Origin: Enterococcaceae bacterium
GTDB taxonomy: Bacteria > Bacillota > Bacilli > Lactobacillales > Enterococcaceae
Reading direction: 5' to 3'
NCBI GenBank assembly: GCA_022649665.1
Contig: JALCOL010000015.1
Coordinates: forward strand, 1 to 50,740
Length of the DNA: 50,740 nucleotides
Below the pieces are notes generated by a model. The model did no database searches. It worked only from the letters and a program-made list of their open reading frames with translations, and was not told the DNA's origin. The position numbers were made by a program, and so were the translations under genes. This document shows positions 32,761 through 41,411 of this stretch, in pieces (within the stretch, counting starts at the first letter, position 1; each line of letters begins with the position of its first letter).

Positions 32761-33599
32761 GTGAGCGACTGGATGAACATTCGGTTCGGCTCCGTGATTT
32801 TCGGTCCGTAGTTTTTATATTTCAGCCATTCATACGCGTGGATGCCGACGATTTCGTTATTTTCATTATAAAGCGCGCCGCCGGACGTTCCGGCGCTGCC
32901 AAGCAGCCGGTAATATAAACGGCCCGTATCATCGTCTGCCAGCACTTCTTTTTCACTCGTCATTTGATATCCATAGCTTTCAGGATAGGCATTCAAATGG
33001 ATCGTCTCCCCGATCGCGATCCCTTGGGCAAGTGCGAGTGTTCCGGTATTTTTACCGAACGCACGGTTCAGCTGCACCAGCCCGATATCTTCATCGTGGG
33101 CATCTTCCGGTGCCTTTTTCCAGCGGTTCGTCACAAAAAGGGCTTGATCGACGGCAAACCCGAATGGAGCCTGTCCGCGCGCCGCATCATATGCCGGAAA
33201 AACGATGACCGTTTTTGCATATCCGCCGTTTTCTGCGCAATACAAATTATGCCCTGCTGTGAGCAAGATCCCTTTCGTATCATCTGCCGGATCAGCGCCG
33301 ACCAAGTTGCCGCTGCCGCGCTTGACGCTGCCGTCTGGAAACTTCATCAGCAAAAGTGCAGCGGTGGAATGCGGATAAGTCGTTGGTTCCGCTGCCGCCA
33401 GTGATCCGCCGACCGGTCTGCCGACCGGCGGCAAGTTCGGCGCAAACCCGCTCGCGGTCGTTTTGCTCAGCACTTCCAACTCAGAACGATCCAACTGAAT
33501 GATCGCTTGCGTCGCTGAATCAGCTGCTCTGACCTCCCCTGCCCAGAAAAAAATCGAGAAAAAAGCAAAAAGTGCCGCCCAACGAATTTTATTTTTCAA
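32079..33599 (-). CDS. Secreted V8-like serine protease with choline-binding repeats
   Basis: 506 residues. A signal peptide of about 25 (hydrophobic core, cleavage after VRA) is followed by a trypsin-fold domain of the glutamyl-endopeptidase (V8) type: His117 in LTAGHN, Asp171 in DEDIGLVQL, Ser239 in GTSGGAL. From about 283 to the end are eleven repeats of about 20 residues with the pattern TGWQ...G-x-WYYFDASGAMA, the choline-binding or cell-wall-binding (CW_binding_1) type. The enzyme should be exported and held on the surface through choline or a similar wall ligand. The start is TTG 33599 behind GAGGGG. No terminator lies between it and perR, whose promoter overlaps its 3' end. Confidence 0.88.
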   Translation of the reverse strand: MKNKIRWAALFAFFSIFFWAGEVRAADSATQAIIQLDRSELEVLSKTTASGFAPNLPPVGRPVGGSLAAAEPTTYPHSTAALLLMKFPDGSVKRGSGNLVGADPADDTKGILLTAGHNLYCAENGGYAKTVIVFPAYDAARGQAPFGFAVDQALFVTNRWKKAPEDAHDEDIGLVQLNRAFGKNTGTLALAQGIAIGETIHLNAYPESYGYQMTSEKEVLADDDTGRLYYRLLGSAGTSGGALYNENNEIVGIHAYEWLKYKNYGPKITEPNRMFIQSLTEGITGWKQAESGKWYYFDAPGKQASGWRLAGGRWYFMNEEALMATGWQLINGKWYFLDASGAMATGWQMISSRWYYFNADGAMQTGLVSDGGTCYYLDASGAMKSNAWQNVAGRWYLLGANGAAARGWRESAGTWYYFGSDSVMATGWQMVGGTWYLLDSGGAMRSGWQNLGGTWYLLEASGAMATGWRSLSGTWYYFGGDGAMRTGWQMIGGRWNNFSSSGNWLG

Positions 33600-33662
33600 A
33601 ATAATCCCCTCATTTAATTAATCGATTTAGTAAACAATGCGTCAATTAAAATCATTTTAACA

Positions 33663-33708
33663 TAAAAAAAGTCTACGCGATTACTAGGTTTTAGTAAAGG
33701 CGCAGACT
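33663..33708 (-). terminator. Terminator of cysK
   Basis: AGTCT-CGC-TTACTA pairs with TAGTAA-GCG-AGACT with small bulges; on the minus strand a run of seven T follows. It lies about 60 bases after cysK. Confidence 0.75.
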
Positions 33709-33768
33709 AAAGATTATTTTAATATAAACAACTCACCGCGAGCGTGCAATGCTTGAAAAGCAAACTGC

Positions 33769-34698
33769 TTAATCGTCAAAGTCATAGAGCGAAGTCGACA
33801 AATAGCGTTCACCGTTATCTGGAACGATCGCAAGTACTTTCTTCCCTTTGCCGAGTTTTTTAGCGATTTCGAGGGCCCCGTAAATATTCGCACCTGAAGA
33901 GATCCCGACGAGGATTCCTTCTTCTTGGCCGACTTTTCGAGCCATTTCGATGGCAGCGTCACTTGGGACTTCGATCACCGCATCATAAATGGATTCATCC
34001 AAAACTTTCGGCACGAATCCGGCACCGATTCCTTGGATCTTGTGAGGGCCAGGTTTCCCGCCTTCAAGAACCGGTGATTCCGCGGGTTCGACTGCATACA
34101 CTTTGGTCGCCGGATCATGTGCTTTGAGCGCGCGGCCGACACCTGTCACTGTGCCGCCGGTTCCGACACCGGCCACGAATGCGTCCAATGTATCCCCGTC
34201 AAAAGCTTCTAAGATCTCAACGCCGGTTTTCTTCTCATGCACATCCGGATTGGCAGGATTGTCAAATTGAAGCGGCATATAGTAGCCGTCTTCTTTGGCT
34301 AGTTCGGTCGCCTTGGCGATCGCCCCTTTCATTCCTTCCGCGCCGGGAGTCAAGATCAATTGTGCTCCGTAAGCCTTCATCAATTTGCGGCGTTCGATAC
34401 TCATCGTGTCAGGCATCACGATCACGACTTTGTAGCCTTTGGCCGCGCCGACCATTGCCAAACCGATCCCAGTATTGCCGCTTGTCGGCTCAACGATCGT
34501 ATCGCCTGGTTTCAATTTTCCTTCTTTTTCAGCGGCTTCGAGCATGCTTTGGGCGATCCGGTCTTTTACAGAACTGCCGGGATTGAAAAATTCCAATTTT
34601 ACATACACATCTGCCGAATCTTCCGGAACGATATTGTGCAATTTAACGATCGGTGTATTTCCGATCAAGTCAACGACATTCTCAACGATCTTTGCCAT
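33769..34698 (-). CDS. cysK: Cysteine synthase A (O-acetylserine sulfhydrylase)
   Basis: 309 residues from ATG 34698 behind GGAGGG. The pyridoxal-phosphate lysine is Lys45 in SSVKDR, and the substrate loop TSGNTG is at 72-77; GTGGTVTG binds the cofactor phosphate. It makes cysteine from O-acetylserine and sulfide. Length is normal. It is a single-gene unit with its own terminator. A cystathionine beta-synthase-like activity cannot be excluded, but the core motifs fit CysK best. Confidence 0.95.
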   Translation of the reverse strand: MAKIVENVVDLIGNTPIVKLHNIVPEDSADVYVKLEFFNPGSSVKDRIAQSMLEAAEKEGKLKPGDTIVEPTSGNTGIGLAMVGAAKGYKVVIVMPDTMSIERRKLMKAYGAQLILTPGAEGMKGAIAKATELAKEDGYYMPLQFDNPANPDVHEKKTGVEILEAFDGDTLDAFVAGVGTGGTVTGVGRALKAHDPATKVYAVEPAESPVLEGGKPGPHKIQGIGAGFVPKVLDESIYDAVIEVPSDAAIEMARKVGQEEGILVGISSGANIYGALEIAKKLGKGKKVLAIVPDNGERYLSTSLYDFDD

Positions 34699-34844
34699 GT
34701 GACATCCCTCCAATTTGATTTGAGTCCATCATACGATAGAACCGCTTTTTTGCAAAATAAAAACCATCTGCGCCTCTCAAGCGGATTCGCTATACAATTT
34801 TTTTAAAAATATTTATAATAGTTATAAAAAAACAAGGTGATTCG

Positions 34845-35618
34845 ATGGAATATAAAAAATTCCGGACTGCTTTTGACAACTATTTAACTAACTTCGACCG
34901 CAGTGATCCAAAAATCGCGCTGAAGATCACTCACACATTTGCGGTCGTCGACTGTATGGATTATTTGACAGCTGCGCTTGAACTGCCGGCAGATGAACGC
35001 GAGCTCGCCTGCATCATTGCACTCTTGCATGACATCGGGCGTTTTGCCCAGCTGGCCCGTTTTGACTCATTCAGCGACCGCAATATTGATCACGCAGTAC
35101 TCGGTGTATCAACGCTGGCGCGCGAGCCGCAGTTTCAAAAACTTTTACATCGTGAAAAACTAAACGCCCAAATCATCAAGGAAGCGATCTTGAATCATAA
35201 TCGCTACCAAATCGATCCAACAGTCAAGGGCCCTGCTCTGCTTTATGCACGCTTGATCCGCGATGCTGATAAACTCGATAACCTGCGAAATAAACAGACC
35301 GAAAAGCCTGAAGTGCTGCTGGACGCTCCGGCGGAAGCGATCGGTGCTTCCCGCATCTCGCCTGCGATCGCCCGCTGTTTTTTGGAAGGACGTTTGATCC
35401 CGCGCGACTTGCGTGAAACGCTGCTGGATCGTTGGGCTTCTTATATCGCATTTATATTTGATCTCAATTTCCAAGCAAGCTTCCAGTGGATCGCCGAAAA
35501 ACAGGCGGTCCCGCGGCTGTTCGCTCGTTTTCGCCCGGCAGATACCCAAACATTTTGCACTTGGCAGAAAATGGAAGCTTTCGCAGAATCTTATTTGACC
35601 CGGCAGCTAAAAAAATAA
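34845..35618 (+). CDS. HD-domain protein, putative phosphohydrolase
   Basis: 257 residues with an HD metal-binding pattern: His30, His62-Asp63 (LLHDIGR), a middle NHNR and Asp140 in RDADKLD. HD proteins usually hydrolyse nucleotides or other phosphoesters; the substrate is not evident. No signal or membrane segment. The start ATG 34845 follows AAGGTGA. A TATAAT at 34814-34819 may be its -10 box. It ends near an inverted repeat at 35617. Confidence 0.8.
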   Translation: MEYKKFRTAFDNYLTNFDRSDPKIALKITHTFAVVDCMDYLTAALELPADERELACIIALLHDIGRFAQLARFDSFSDRNIDHAVLGVSTLAREPQFQKLLHREKLNAQIIKEAILNHNRYQIDPTVKGPALLYARLIRDADKLDNLRNKQTEKPEVLLDAPAEAIGASRISPAIARCFLEGRLIPRDLRETLLDRWASYIAFIFDLNFQASFQWIAEKQAVPRLFARFRPADTQTFCTWQKMEAFAESYLTRQLKK

Positions 35619-35660
35619 CGTCAAAAAAGCTAGAATCGTTATTCTAACCTTTTTGACGTT
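35617..35660 (+). terminator. Probable terminator of the HD-domain gene
   Basis: AACGTCAAAAA-G and CTAGAAT pair with ATTCTA and CTTTTTGACGTT. The stem is long, but the following T-run is poor (CCTTCCTTTT). Confidence 0.6.
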
Positions 35661-35805
35661 CCTTCCTTTTCGGAATCGCGTTCACAGGTGATCGGAAATT
35701 CCGATCATCTCGAAAAGCAATTCCACCACTTCATCCCTGATTTAAGGGTAGCACGTTCAAAAACGGATGTCACTTTTTTCGCTTTTTCCAAAGAAGAAGT
35801 GCAAG

Positions 35806-35839
35806 AAAAAGGGTGCGGCAAATTCGCCGCACCCTTTTT
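35806..35839. terminator. Bidirectional terminator after tkt
   Basis: AAAAAGGGTGCGGC pairs with GCCGCACCCTTTTT. It ends the minus-strand tkt transcript and can also stop + strand transcription. Confidence 0.88.
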
Positions 35840-35886
35840 CTTGGATAAACAGTGTATCTAAAGCTGCTTCTGATCTTTTTAGCTGT

Positions 35887-37872
35887 TTAAAGGCTTTCGT
35901 AAACATCGACGACATGTTCAACCGTAAAGCCGTAGTCTTCGATGATCTGGCCGCCTTTTCCGCTTGCCCCGAAGCGGTCGATCCCGATCGTTTTGCCTTT
36001 GAGGCCGACATAGCGTTCCCAGCCGAATGTCGAACCCATTTCGATCGACACGCGGTTCGTTACCGCTTCCGGCAAGACGCTCTCTTTATATTCAGCATCC
36101 TGCGCTTCAAAAAGATCAAATGACGGCATCGAAACGACCGAAACATCAAATCCTCTCGTGCGCAATTGTTTTTGAGCTTCGATCGCCAAAGCGACTTCAG
36201 AGCCGGTCGCGATCAAAATGCCTTCTGGCAATGCAGCCTGTGCTGGTGAGATGACATACGCGCCTTTTTCCAAATGATTTTCAGCAGAACCTTCGAGGAC
36301 CGGCAGCCCTTGACGGCTCAGTACCAAAGCGGTTGGTTTGTCGCTCGTTTTCATGGCCACTTTCCAAGCACTGACCGTTTCATTGCCGTCAGCCGGACGG
36401 ATCACTTGCAAATTCGGCATCGCCCGCAAGCCAGCCAGCTGTTCAACTGGTTCATGCGTCGGACCATCTTCGCCGACTGCGATCGAGTCATGAGTCAAAA
36501 CATAAACGACCGGCGTCTTTTGCAAGGCAGCTAAACGGACCGCTGCCCGCAGATAGTCGACAAATACGAAGAAGGTCCCGCCGTAAACGCGTGTCCCGCC
36601 GTGAAGCTGGATCCCGTTCATTGCGGCCGCCATTGCGAATTCGCGGACGCCGAACCAAATATTGCGTCCGGCATAATTGTCCGGTTCAAAATCATTTTCT
36701 GCTGCGACCATCGTATTATTTGAAGAAGACAGATCGGCCGACCCGCCCCACAATTGCGGAATATTTTCCGAAAGGACTTGGATGACTTCTTTCGAGCTGA
36801 CGCGGCTCGCTTGCGAAGTCCCAAGAGCATAGACCGGCAGATTTTTCTCCCAGTCCTGCGGCAATTCTTCAGCAAAACCTTGTTCAAATCGCGCTGCTAA
36901 TTCTGGATACTCTTTCCGGTAGTTTTCGAACATTTCATGCCACGCTGCTTCCGCTTTAGCGCCGCGCTGAATGATCGCCTCTTGGAAACGATCCGCTACA
37001 TCTTCCGGAACTTCAAAAGGTTCATAACTCCAGTGGAGACGTTCTTTCAAAGAGCTGATTCCCTCTTCGCCGATCGGGGCGCCGTGGACTTTGTTCGTCC
37101 CTTCTTTCGGGGTCCCGAAACCGATCACCGTTTTGACTTCGATCAAAGTTGGTTTGCTGGTTTCTTCTTTGGCTTTTTCGATCGCTTGATCGATCGCTTC
37201 CAGATCATTGCCGTCTGCAACGGTCAAATGCTGCCAACCATATGCTTTGAAACGTTCGCCGACGTTTTCGGTGAATGCTTTTGAAGTCGGACCGTCCAAG
37301 CTGATCCCGTTCGAATCATAGAGCATGATCATTTTGCCAAGCTGCAAATGTCCGGCAAGCGAAGCCGCTTCATGCGAGATCCCTTCCATCAGATCGCCAT
37401 CGCCGCAAAGCGCGTACGTATAGTGATCTACGACGGGATAGCCCTTCTTATTATAAGTCGCTGCCAAATGAGCTTCTGCCATCGCCATTCCGACTGCCAT
37501 TGCGATCCCCTGGCCAAGCGGTCCGGTCGTGGCTTCGACGCCGTCCGTGTGTCCGACTTCGGGATGGCCCGGCGTCAAACTGCCGACCTGACGGAATTTT
37601 TTCAAATCATCGATGCTGACTTGATACCCTGCCAAATGGAGCAGGCTATAAAGAAGTGCTGAACCGTGTCCGGCAGAAAGAACGAAGCGGTCCCGATCGG
37701 CCCAATCCCGTGAAGTTTTCGGATTCACTTTCAAATGGCGTGTCCAAAGCGCGTAAGCCATCGGTGCAGCGCCGAGCGGCAGACCCGGATGTCCTGAATT
37801 GGCTTTTTGAATGGCATCGACACTCAGCGTACGGATCGTGTTGACGGCTAATTCATCAGTTTTATCAAACAC
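35887..37872 (-). CDS. tkt: Transketolase
   Basis: 661 residues from GTG 37872, eight bases after AGGGGAG; the longer frame to 37914 has no site and adds residues not found in the family. Thiamine diphosphate site GDGDLMEG, the GPLGQG loop, and the C-terminal [14 protein letters not shown] motif are intact. It moves two-carbon units between ketoses and aldoses in the pentose phosphate pathway. Single-gene unit with a strong terminator. Confidence 0.96.
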   Translation of the reverse strand: MFDKTDELAVNTIRTLSVDAIQKANSGHPGLPLGAAPMAYALWTRHLKVNPKTSRDWADRDRFVLSAGHGSALLYSLLHLAGYQVSIDDLKKFRQVGSLTPGHPEVGHTDGVEATTGPLGQGIAMAVGMAMAEAHLAATYNKKGYPVVDHYTYALCGDGDLMEGISHEAASLAGHLQLGKMIMLYDSNGISLDGPTSKAFTENVGERFKAYGWQHLTVADGNDLEAIDQAIEKAKEETSKPTLIEVKTVIGFGTPKEGTNKVHGAPIGEEGISSLKERLHWSYEPFEVPEDVADRFQEAIIQRGAKAEAAWHEMFENYRKEYPELAARFEQGFAEELPQDWEKNLPVYALGTSQASRVSSKEVIQVLSENIPQLWGGSADLSSSNNTMVAAENDFEPDNYAGRNIWFGVREFAMAAAMNGIQLHGGTRVYGGTFFVFVDYLRAAVRLAALQKTPVVYVLTHDSIAVGEDGPTHEPVEQLAGLRAMPNLQVIRPADGNETVSAWKVAMKTSDKPTALVLSRQGLPVLEGSAENHLEKGAYVISPAQAALPEGILIATGSEVALAIEAQKQLRTRGFDVSVVSMPSFDLFEAQDAEYKESVLPEAVTNRVSIEMGSTFGWERYVGLKGKTIGIDRFGASGKGGQIIEDYGFTVEHVVDVYESL

Positions 37873-37920
37873 AATTGTTTCTCCCCTTTTGTAAACGAAT
37901 TTATCTGAAGGCAATCTTGC

Positions 37921-38160
37921 CTAACGACCATGGATCCCTTTGTCTTTTTGGATCTTTTTTAGTTTTTCCGGTGTGACGTCGTGCCCTTTTTCATCGACCA
38001 CTTTGAGAGACTCGATGTGCTGGCGCATCCCTTTGCGGAAATGATGAAGATACTCTTCGCGAAGCTTTTTCTGTTCTTGTTTTTCTTCAGCGCTGAGACT
38101 TGCTGTCTTAGCTTTTTTTGCTAAAAAATTGATTCGATCCATTTTTTCTTTGCTCAACAA
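37921..38160 (-). CDS. DUF896 family (YnzC-like) protein
   Basis: 79 residues from TTG 38160, seven bases after AGGAGGG. The pattern [30 protein letters not shown] and the later DVTPEKLKK are those of DUF896/YnzC. A longer frame to 38214 crosses the promoter. In Bacillus subtilis ynzC lies with yneA in an SOS operon divergent from lexA; here the gene is likewise divergent from lexA, but without yneA. Function of the family is not established. Lies 48 bases ahead of tkt and may be cotranscribed with it. Confidence 0.85.
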   Translation of the reverse strand: MLSKEKMDRINFLAKKAKTASLSAEEKQEQKKLREEYLHHFRKGMRQHIESLKVVDEKGHDVTPEKLKKIQKDKGIHGR

Positions 38161-38185
38161 TCGCTTTCCCTCCTCATACGTTTTC

Positions 38186-38214
38186 ATATTACTTGAAACG
38201 ACGTGAAAAAACAA
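38186..38214 (-). promoter_or_regulatory. Probable promoter of the DUF896 gene
   Basis: On the minus strand TTGTTT (38214-38209), 17 bases, TAATAT (38191-38186). It is divergent from, and about 20 bases away from, the lexA promoter. Confidence 0.55.
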
Positions 38215-38226
38215 GAACCTCGACGG

Positions 38227-38238
38227 GAACCTTTGTTT
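38227..38238. promoter_or_regulatory. Second, degenerate LexA-box-like site
   Basis: GAACCTTTGTTT differs from GAAC-N4-GTTC at one position. It touches the -35 box of lexA and lies 13 bases upstream of the divergent -35, so it could let LexA act on both genes. Confidence 0.35.
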
Positions 38239-38265
38239 GATAACATTTTTATGATATGTTATACT
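38237..38265 (+). promoter_or_regulatory. Promoter of lexA
   Basis: TTGATA (38237-38242), 17 bases, TATACT (38260-38265). Confidence 0.82.
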
Positions 38266-38275
38266 TTAAAAAAAT

Positions 38276-38287
38276 GAACATAAGTTC
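38276..38287. promoter_or_regulatory. LexA box (SOS operator)
   Basis: GAACATAAGTTC matches the Gram-positive consensus GAAC-N4-GTTC. It lies right at the transcript start of lexA, where LexA represses its own gene. Confidence 0.85.
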
Positions 38288-38308
38288 TTATTAAAGGAAG
38301 GTGTCAAG

Positions 38309-38929
38309 ATGGCCCGCAGAAATGATAGCCGACAGCTCGCTGTCTTACGATTTATTCATGAACAAGTTGCTACGAAGGGATATCCGCCGACTGTTCGCGA
38401 AATCGGCGAAGCCGTCGATCTAGCATCGACTTCAACGGTCCACGGTCACCTCTCGCGTTTAGAAAAAAAGGGGCTGATCGCACGCGACCCGACCAAGCCG
38501 CGTGCGATCGAGCTGACCCAAGCCGGCCTTGAAGCGATCGGCGAACAGCCGCAAGTGATCCCGCTGCTGGGGACGGTCACCGCCGGGGAGCCGATCTTAG
38601 CAGTTGAAGAAGCCACTGACTATTTTCCGCTGCCGCCCGCCCTTTTGCATGAAGACAATCCGCTTTTTATGCTAACGATCCGCGGAGAAAGCATGATCAA
38701 TGCCGGTATTTTCGATGGTGATCAAGTGATCGTCAGAAAACAAGCGAGCGCTGACAATGGTGACATCGTGATCGCGATGACCACCGAAAATGAAGCGACT
38801 TGCAAGCGATTTTTCAAAGAAAAAGGGCACTTCCGCCTGCAGCCGGAAAATCCGGTCTTTGAACCGATCTTGCTGGATGAAGCACATATCCTTGGAAAAG
38901 TCGTTGCTTTGTACCGCGATCATATTTGA
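38309..38929 (+). CDS. lexA: LexA repressor
   Basis: 206 residues. N-terminal winged helix with [22 protein letters not shown]; self-cleavage site Ala92-Gly93; catalytic Ser128 in RGESM and Lys166 in TCKRF, each one residue on from the Bacillus numbering. RecA filaments trigger self-cleavage and so derepress SOS genes. ATG 38309 follows AAGGAAGG. The operator GAACATAAGTTC upstream shows autoregulation. A terminator follows, so it is a single-gene unit. Confidence 0.97.
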   Translation: MARRNDSRQLAVLRFIHEQVATKGYPPTVREIGEAVDLASTSTVHGHLSRLEKKGLIARDPTKPRAIELTQAGLEAIGEQPQVIPLLGTVTAGEPILAVEEATDYFPLPPALLHEDNPLFMLTIRGESMINAGIFDGDQVIVRKQASADNGDIVIAMTTENEATCKRFFKEKGHFRLQPENPVFEPILLDEAHILGKVVALYRDHI

Positions 38930-38936
38930 TTTTTGC

Positions 38937-38971
38937 GGCTGTGACAAGACCTATTGTCACAGCCCTTTTTT
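38937..38971 (+). terminator. Terminator of lexA
   Basis: GGCTGTGACA pairs with TGTCACAGCC across an eight-base loop, followed by seven T. Confidence 0.9.
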
Positions 38972-39037
38972 TGTGCAAAAAATTTTTTTCACGAAGAAGC
39001 CTCCTTTGTGTATCATATAGATAAAGGAGGAATGAAT

Positions 39038-39766
39038 ATGCGCAAACACCGCTCTATTTTTATCGTGATCCTCATGCTGCTCACGGTCGTCGTGATCAAT
39101 GCCAGTCAGATCATCAGCGCGCTCATCGCTTATCAAATGAATCGCCCTAATGCGGCCGTAATCGAGATCGTGACTGAACTTTTCGCGCTCTTGCTGATGA
39201 TTTTGCTCAATCGTTTCATCTTCAAAGCCAAGGTCGCTTGGCACCAGCTTCCCGCCAGACGCCAGTGGCTGCTGCTTCTGCCGATCGTGATCGTTCTGAT
39301 CGGCGATGCGACGTTAGGGGCCCGTTTCCTATTGACCCCTGAAAACATCGTGCTCGCTGTTGTCACCGGTTTGGCTGTCGGCGTCTTTGAAGAATATGTC
39401 TTCCGCGGGATCGTGATCAGTTTTTTAAAAACAAACTTTCATGCCCGCAATTTGACCCTGATCCTTTTCAGCGGCCTCGCGTTCGGCGCGCTCCATTTGC
39501 TGAATGCTTTTGAAGGCAATGTTTTGAATACGCTTCTGCAGGCAGTTTCAGCGGTCGCGATCGGCTTTTTCTTCGCTGCGATCTATTTGATCACCGGTTC
39601 TTTATGGCTGCCGATTCTCGCGCACGGGATCATCGATGCTTTCGATCAGCTGGCTTTTCAAACCTTGAGCAATACCGCCGGCTTTGGGATCGCGACTTCG
39701 CTCATCTACACGTTCAGTTTTACCTTGATCAGTTGGTTATTGTACCGAAAATATTTGACCCGCTGA
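39038..39766 (+). CDS. CPBP family intramembrane metalloprotease, copy 1
   Basis: 242 residues from ATG 39038, seven bases after AAGGAGG; an ATG at 39032 is too close to that site. About seven membrane segments. The CPBP (Abi) motifs are EEYVFRG (EExxxR), a middle FGALHLLNAFEG and HGIIDAFDQ. Members related to eukaryotic CAAX proteases; in lactic acid bacteria some protect their host against bacteriocins, others have unknown targets. It is followed after 28 bases by a second gene of the same family, so the two form an operon. Confidence 0.88.
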   Translation: MRKHRSIFIVILMLLTVVVINASQIISALIAYQMNRPNAAVIEIVTELFALLLMILLNRFIFKAKVAWHQLPARRQWLLLLPIVIVLIGDATLGARFLLTPENIVLAVVTGLAVGVFEEYVFRGIVISFLKTNFHARNLTLILFSGLAFGALHLLNAFEGNVLNTLLQAVSAVAIGFFFAAIYLITGSLWLPILAHGIIDAFDQLAFQTLSNTAGFGIATSLIYTFSFTLISWLLYRKYLTR

Positions 39767-39794
39767 TACTCAATGAAAAGAAAAGAGGATAATG

Positions 39795-40493
39795 ATGGAT
39801 ACCAACAGACTACCGATTTCCCCCAAGAAAACGATCATCACACTTTTGATCCCGATCGCGGAGCTTTTGATCGGCGACGCCTTGATCCCAAAGCTGACTT
39901 CTCAATGGGCGAAAGTCATTTGTACAGTCCTTATTTTTTTTACCGGCTTATATATCGCCGTGTACTTGTATCAAGATGTTTTGCGCAAAGATTGGCGCAC
40001 GTATAAAAATCATCTATGGCGAAATTTTGCGATCGCATTTTTAGGCGTAGCGGCTTCTTTCGCGCTGCTTGCGGGCGTCCGCTTTCTTTTGGATTCGCTT
40101 CATGTCACTCAAGCTTCGGCACTTTCTGCCAATGGTTTCTTAAGTATCGAAACAGCTTCGATGGGGCTTGTCGCCAGCACGACTGCCTTGATGGCGCCGT
40201 TTACTGAAGAGATCGTGTTCCGCCATGTTTTATTTTACCAATGGAAAAATCGCGGAGTATTGACTTGGCTGATGTTCCTTCTCTCGGCGATCGCTTTTGG
40301 GCTGGTCCACTGGAACAACTTCAACGGCCAGCTGGATCAAATGATTCCTTATATGTGTGTCGGAGCGCTGTATGCTTTGATCTATTATTTCTCTAAAAAT
40401 ATCTGGTACAATATCATGACGCACTTCTTTTTTGATTTTTTCCAAGTCATCGGAGCGATCTTGATGTTTATTCTCGCTTTTACCGGCGCCTGA
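39795..40493 (+). CDS. CPBP family intramembrane metalloprotease, copy 2
   Basis: 232 residues. ATG 39795 is five bases after AGAGGA; ATG 39792 is closer and less likely. Motifs EEIVFRH, FGLVHWNNFNG and the late THFFFDF give the glutamates, arginine and histidines of the CPBP active site. It is only distantly similar to copy 1 (one FEG/FNG motif residue and loop lengths differ), so the pair is not a recent duplication. Cotranscribed with copy 1 and ended by the terminator at 40513. Confidence 0.87.
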   Translation: MDTNRLPISPKKTIITLLIPIAELLIGDALIPKLTSQWAKVICTVLIFFTGLYIAVYLYQDVLRKDWRTYKNHLWRNFAIAFLGVAASFALLAGVRFLLDSLHVTQASALSANGFLSIETASMGLVASTTALMAPFTEEIVFRHVLFYQWKNRGVLTWLMFLLSAIAFGLVHWNNFNGQLDQMIPYMCVGALYALIYYFSKNIWYNIMTHFFFDFFQVIGAILMFILAFTGA

Positions 40494-40512
40494 GCAGCAC
40501 AAGACTGAAAAA

Positions 40513-40536
40513 CCCGCAAAGCGCGGGCTTTTATTT
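40513..40536 (+). terminator. Terminator of the CPBP pair
   Basis: CCCGC pairs with GCGGG (loop AAAGC) followed by CTTTTATTTT. Short but well placed. Confidence 0.7.
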
Positions 40537-40561
40537 TGCGAAAATATGTTCCCCTTTTCTC

Positions 40562-40590
40562 TTTACAAAGCGAACAAACATTCGTATAAT
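40562..40590 (+). promoter_or_regulatory. Promoter of the 68-aa membrane protein
   Basis: TTTACA (40562-40567), 17 bases, TATAAT (40585-40590). Confidence 0.82.
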
Positions 40591-40612
40591 GATTTTACAA
40601 ACGTTTGTTCGC
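40570..40612. promoter_or_regulatory. Two inverted operator-like sites around the -10 box
   Basis: GCGAACAAACATTCGT at 40570-40585 and, on the other strand, GCGAACAAACGTTTGT at 40612-40597. The two 16-base sites agree at 14 positions and face each other across the -10 box; the second contains the perfect palindrome ACAAACGTTTGT. The pattern resembles operators of TetR-type repressors. No repressor gene is adjacent. Confidence 0.6.
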
Positions 40613-40636
40613 ATTTAAATCAAGGGGGAATTATTC

Positions 40637-40843
40637 ATGAAAAGCATCTTTGCCATCCTTCAAATAGTATTTTTTCTATTTATCGGTGTCTTGATCGCTC
40701 TTTTCGAGTTCGATCTAGCACTGATCTTCGGACTCGCTTTTTTGATCATCAGCCTCTTCCAATGGAATGAACGCGACTTCCGCAAAATGGAAGAAGCGGA
40801 TCACGCACATGCTCACGAGCGGCCGATCAGGCGAGCCTCTTAA
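40637..40843 (+). CDS. Small membrane protein with His-rich tail, function unknown
   Basis: 68 residues. Two hydrophobic helices (about 3-22 and 26-42) and a charged tail with DHAHAHER. The start ATG 40637 follows AAGGGGG. The product fits no family I can name. Its promoter is consensus-like and closely surrounded by two inverted operator-like sites, so it is probably a regulated single-gene unit. A strong terminator follows. The histidines could bind metal, but that is speculation. Confidence 0.7.
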   Translation: MKSIFAILQIVFFLFIGVLIALFEFDLALIFGLAFLIISLFQWNERDFRKMEEADHAHAHERPIRRAS

Positions 40844-40845
40844 GC

Positions 40846-40883
40846 AAAAAATGGACAAGCTCTCAACGGCTTGTCCATTTTTT
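40846..40883. terminator. Bidirectional terminator between the small membrane protein and apt
   Basis: AAAAAATGGACAAGC pairs with GCTTGTCCATTTTTT. It closes both the + strand gene and the long minus-strand operon. Confidence 0.92.
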
Positions 40884-40892
40884 CCTTTCCTC

Positions 40893-41411
40893 TTAAAATT
40901 TCATCAGTGAAAAGACTTCATAATTTTCTTCATTGATCCGTTTGCGGCCATTCAGCTCCAGTAATTCGATCAAGAAGGCGCAGCCGACGACAACGCCGCC
41001 GAGTTTTTCAACCAGCTCGATGCATGCGTGGATCGTTCCGCCGGTAGCCAGAAGGTCATCGCAGATCAAGACTTTCTGGCCCGGTTTGATCGCATCTTTG
41101 TGCAGCTGCAGCGTTGCTTCGCCGTATTCCAGCTCATAAGTGACTTCGACCGTTTCACGCGGCAGTTTGCCTTTTTTGCGCGCCGGCGCAAATCCCGTCC
41201 CAAGTTCGTACGCTACTGGGCAGCCGACGATGAAGCCGCGTGCTTCCGGGCCAACGACCATGTCGATTTCTTTTTGGCGCGCATATTCGACGATTTGATG
41301 TGTCGCATATTGATATGCTTTGCCATCAGACATCAATGGGGAGATGTCGCGGAAAATGATCCCATCTTCCGGATAATCGGGAATCGAAGCAACATAATCC
41401 TTTAAATTCAT
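40893..41411 (-). CDS. apt: Adenine phosphoribosyltransferase
   Basis: 172 residues or so from ATG 41411, behind AAGGAGGAAG. It salvages adenine with PRPP to AMP. The PRPP-binding motif [11 protein letters not shown] is present, with GPEARGFI earlier. Its start overlaps the recJ stop as ATGA, and the recJ-apt order is common in Firmicutes. Last gene of the operon. The longer frame to 41441 lies in recJ and is rejected. Confidence 0.96.
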   Translation of the reverse strand: MNLKDYVASIPDYPEDGIIFRDISPLMSDGKAYQYATHQIVEYARQKEIDMVVGPEARGFIVGCPVAYELGTGFAPARKKGKLPRETVEVTYELEYGEATLQLHKDAIKPGQKVLICDDLLATGGTIHACIELVEKLGGVVVGCAFLIELLELNGRKRINEENYEVFSLMKF

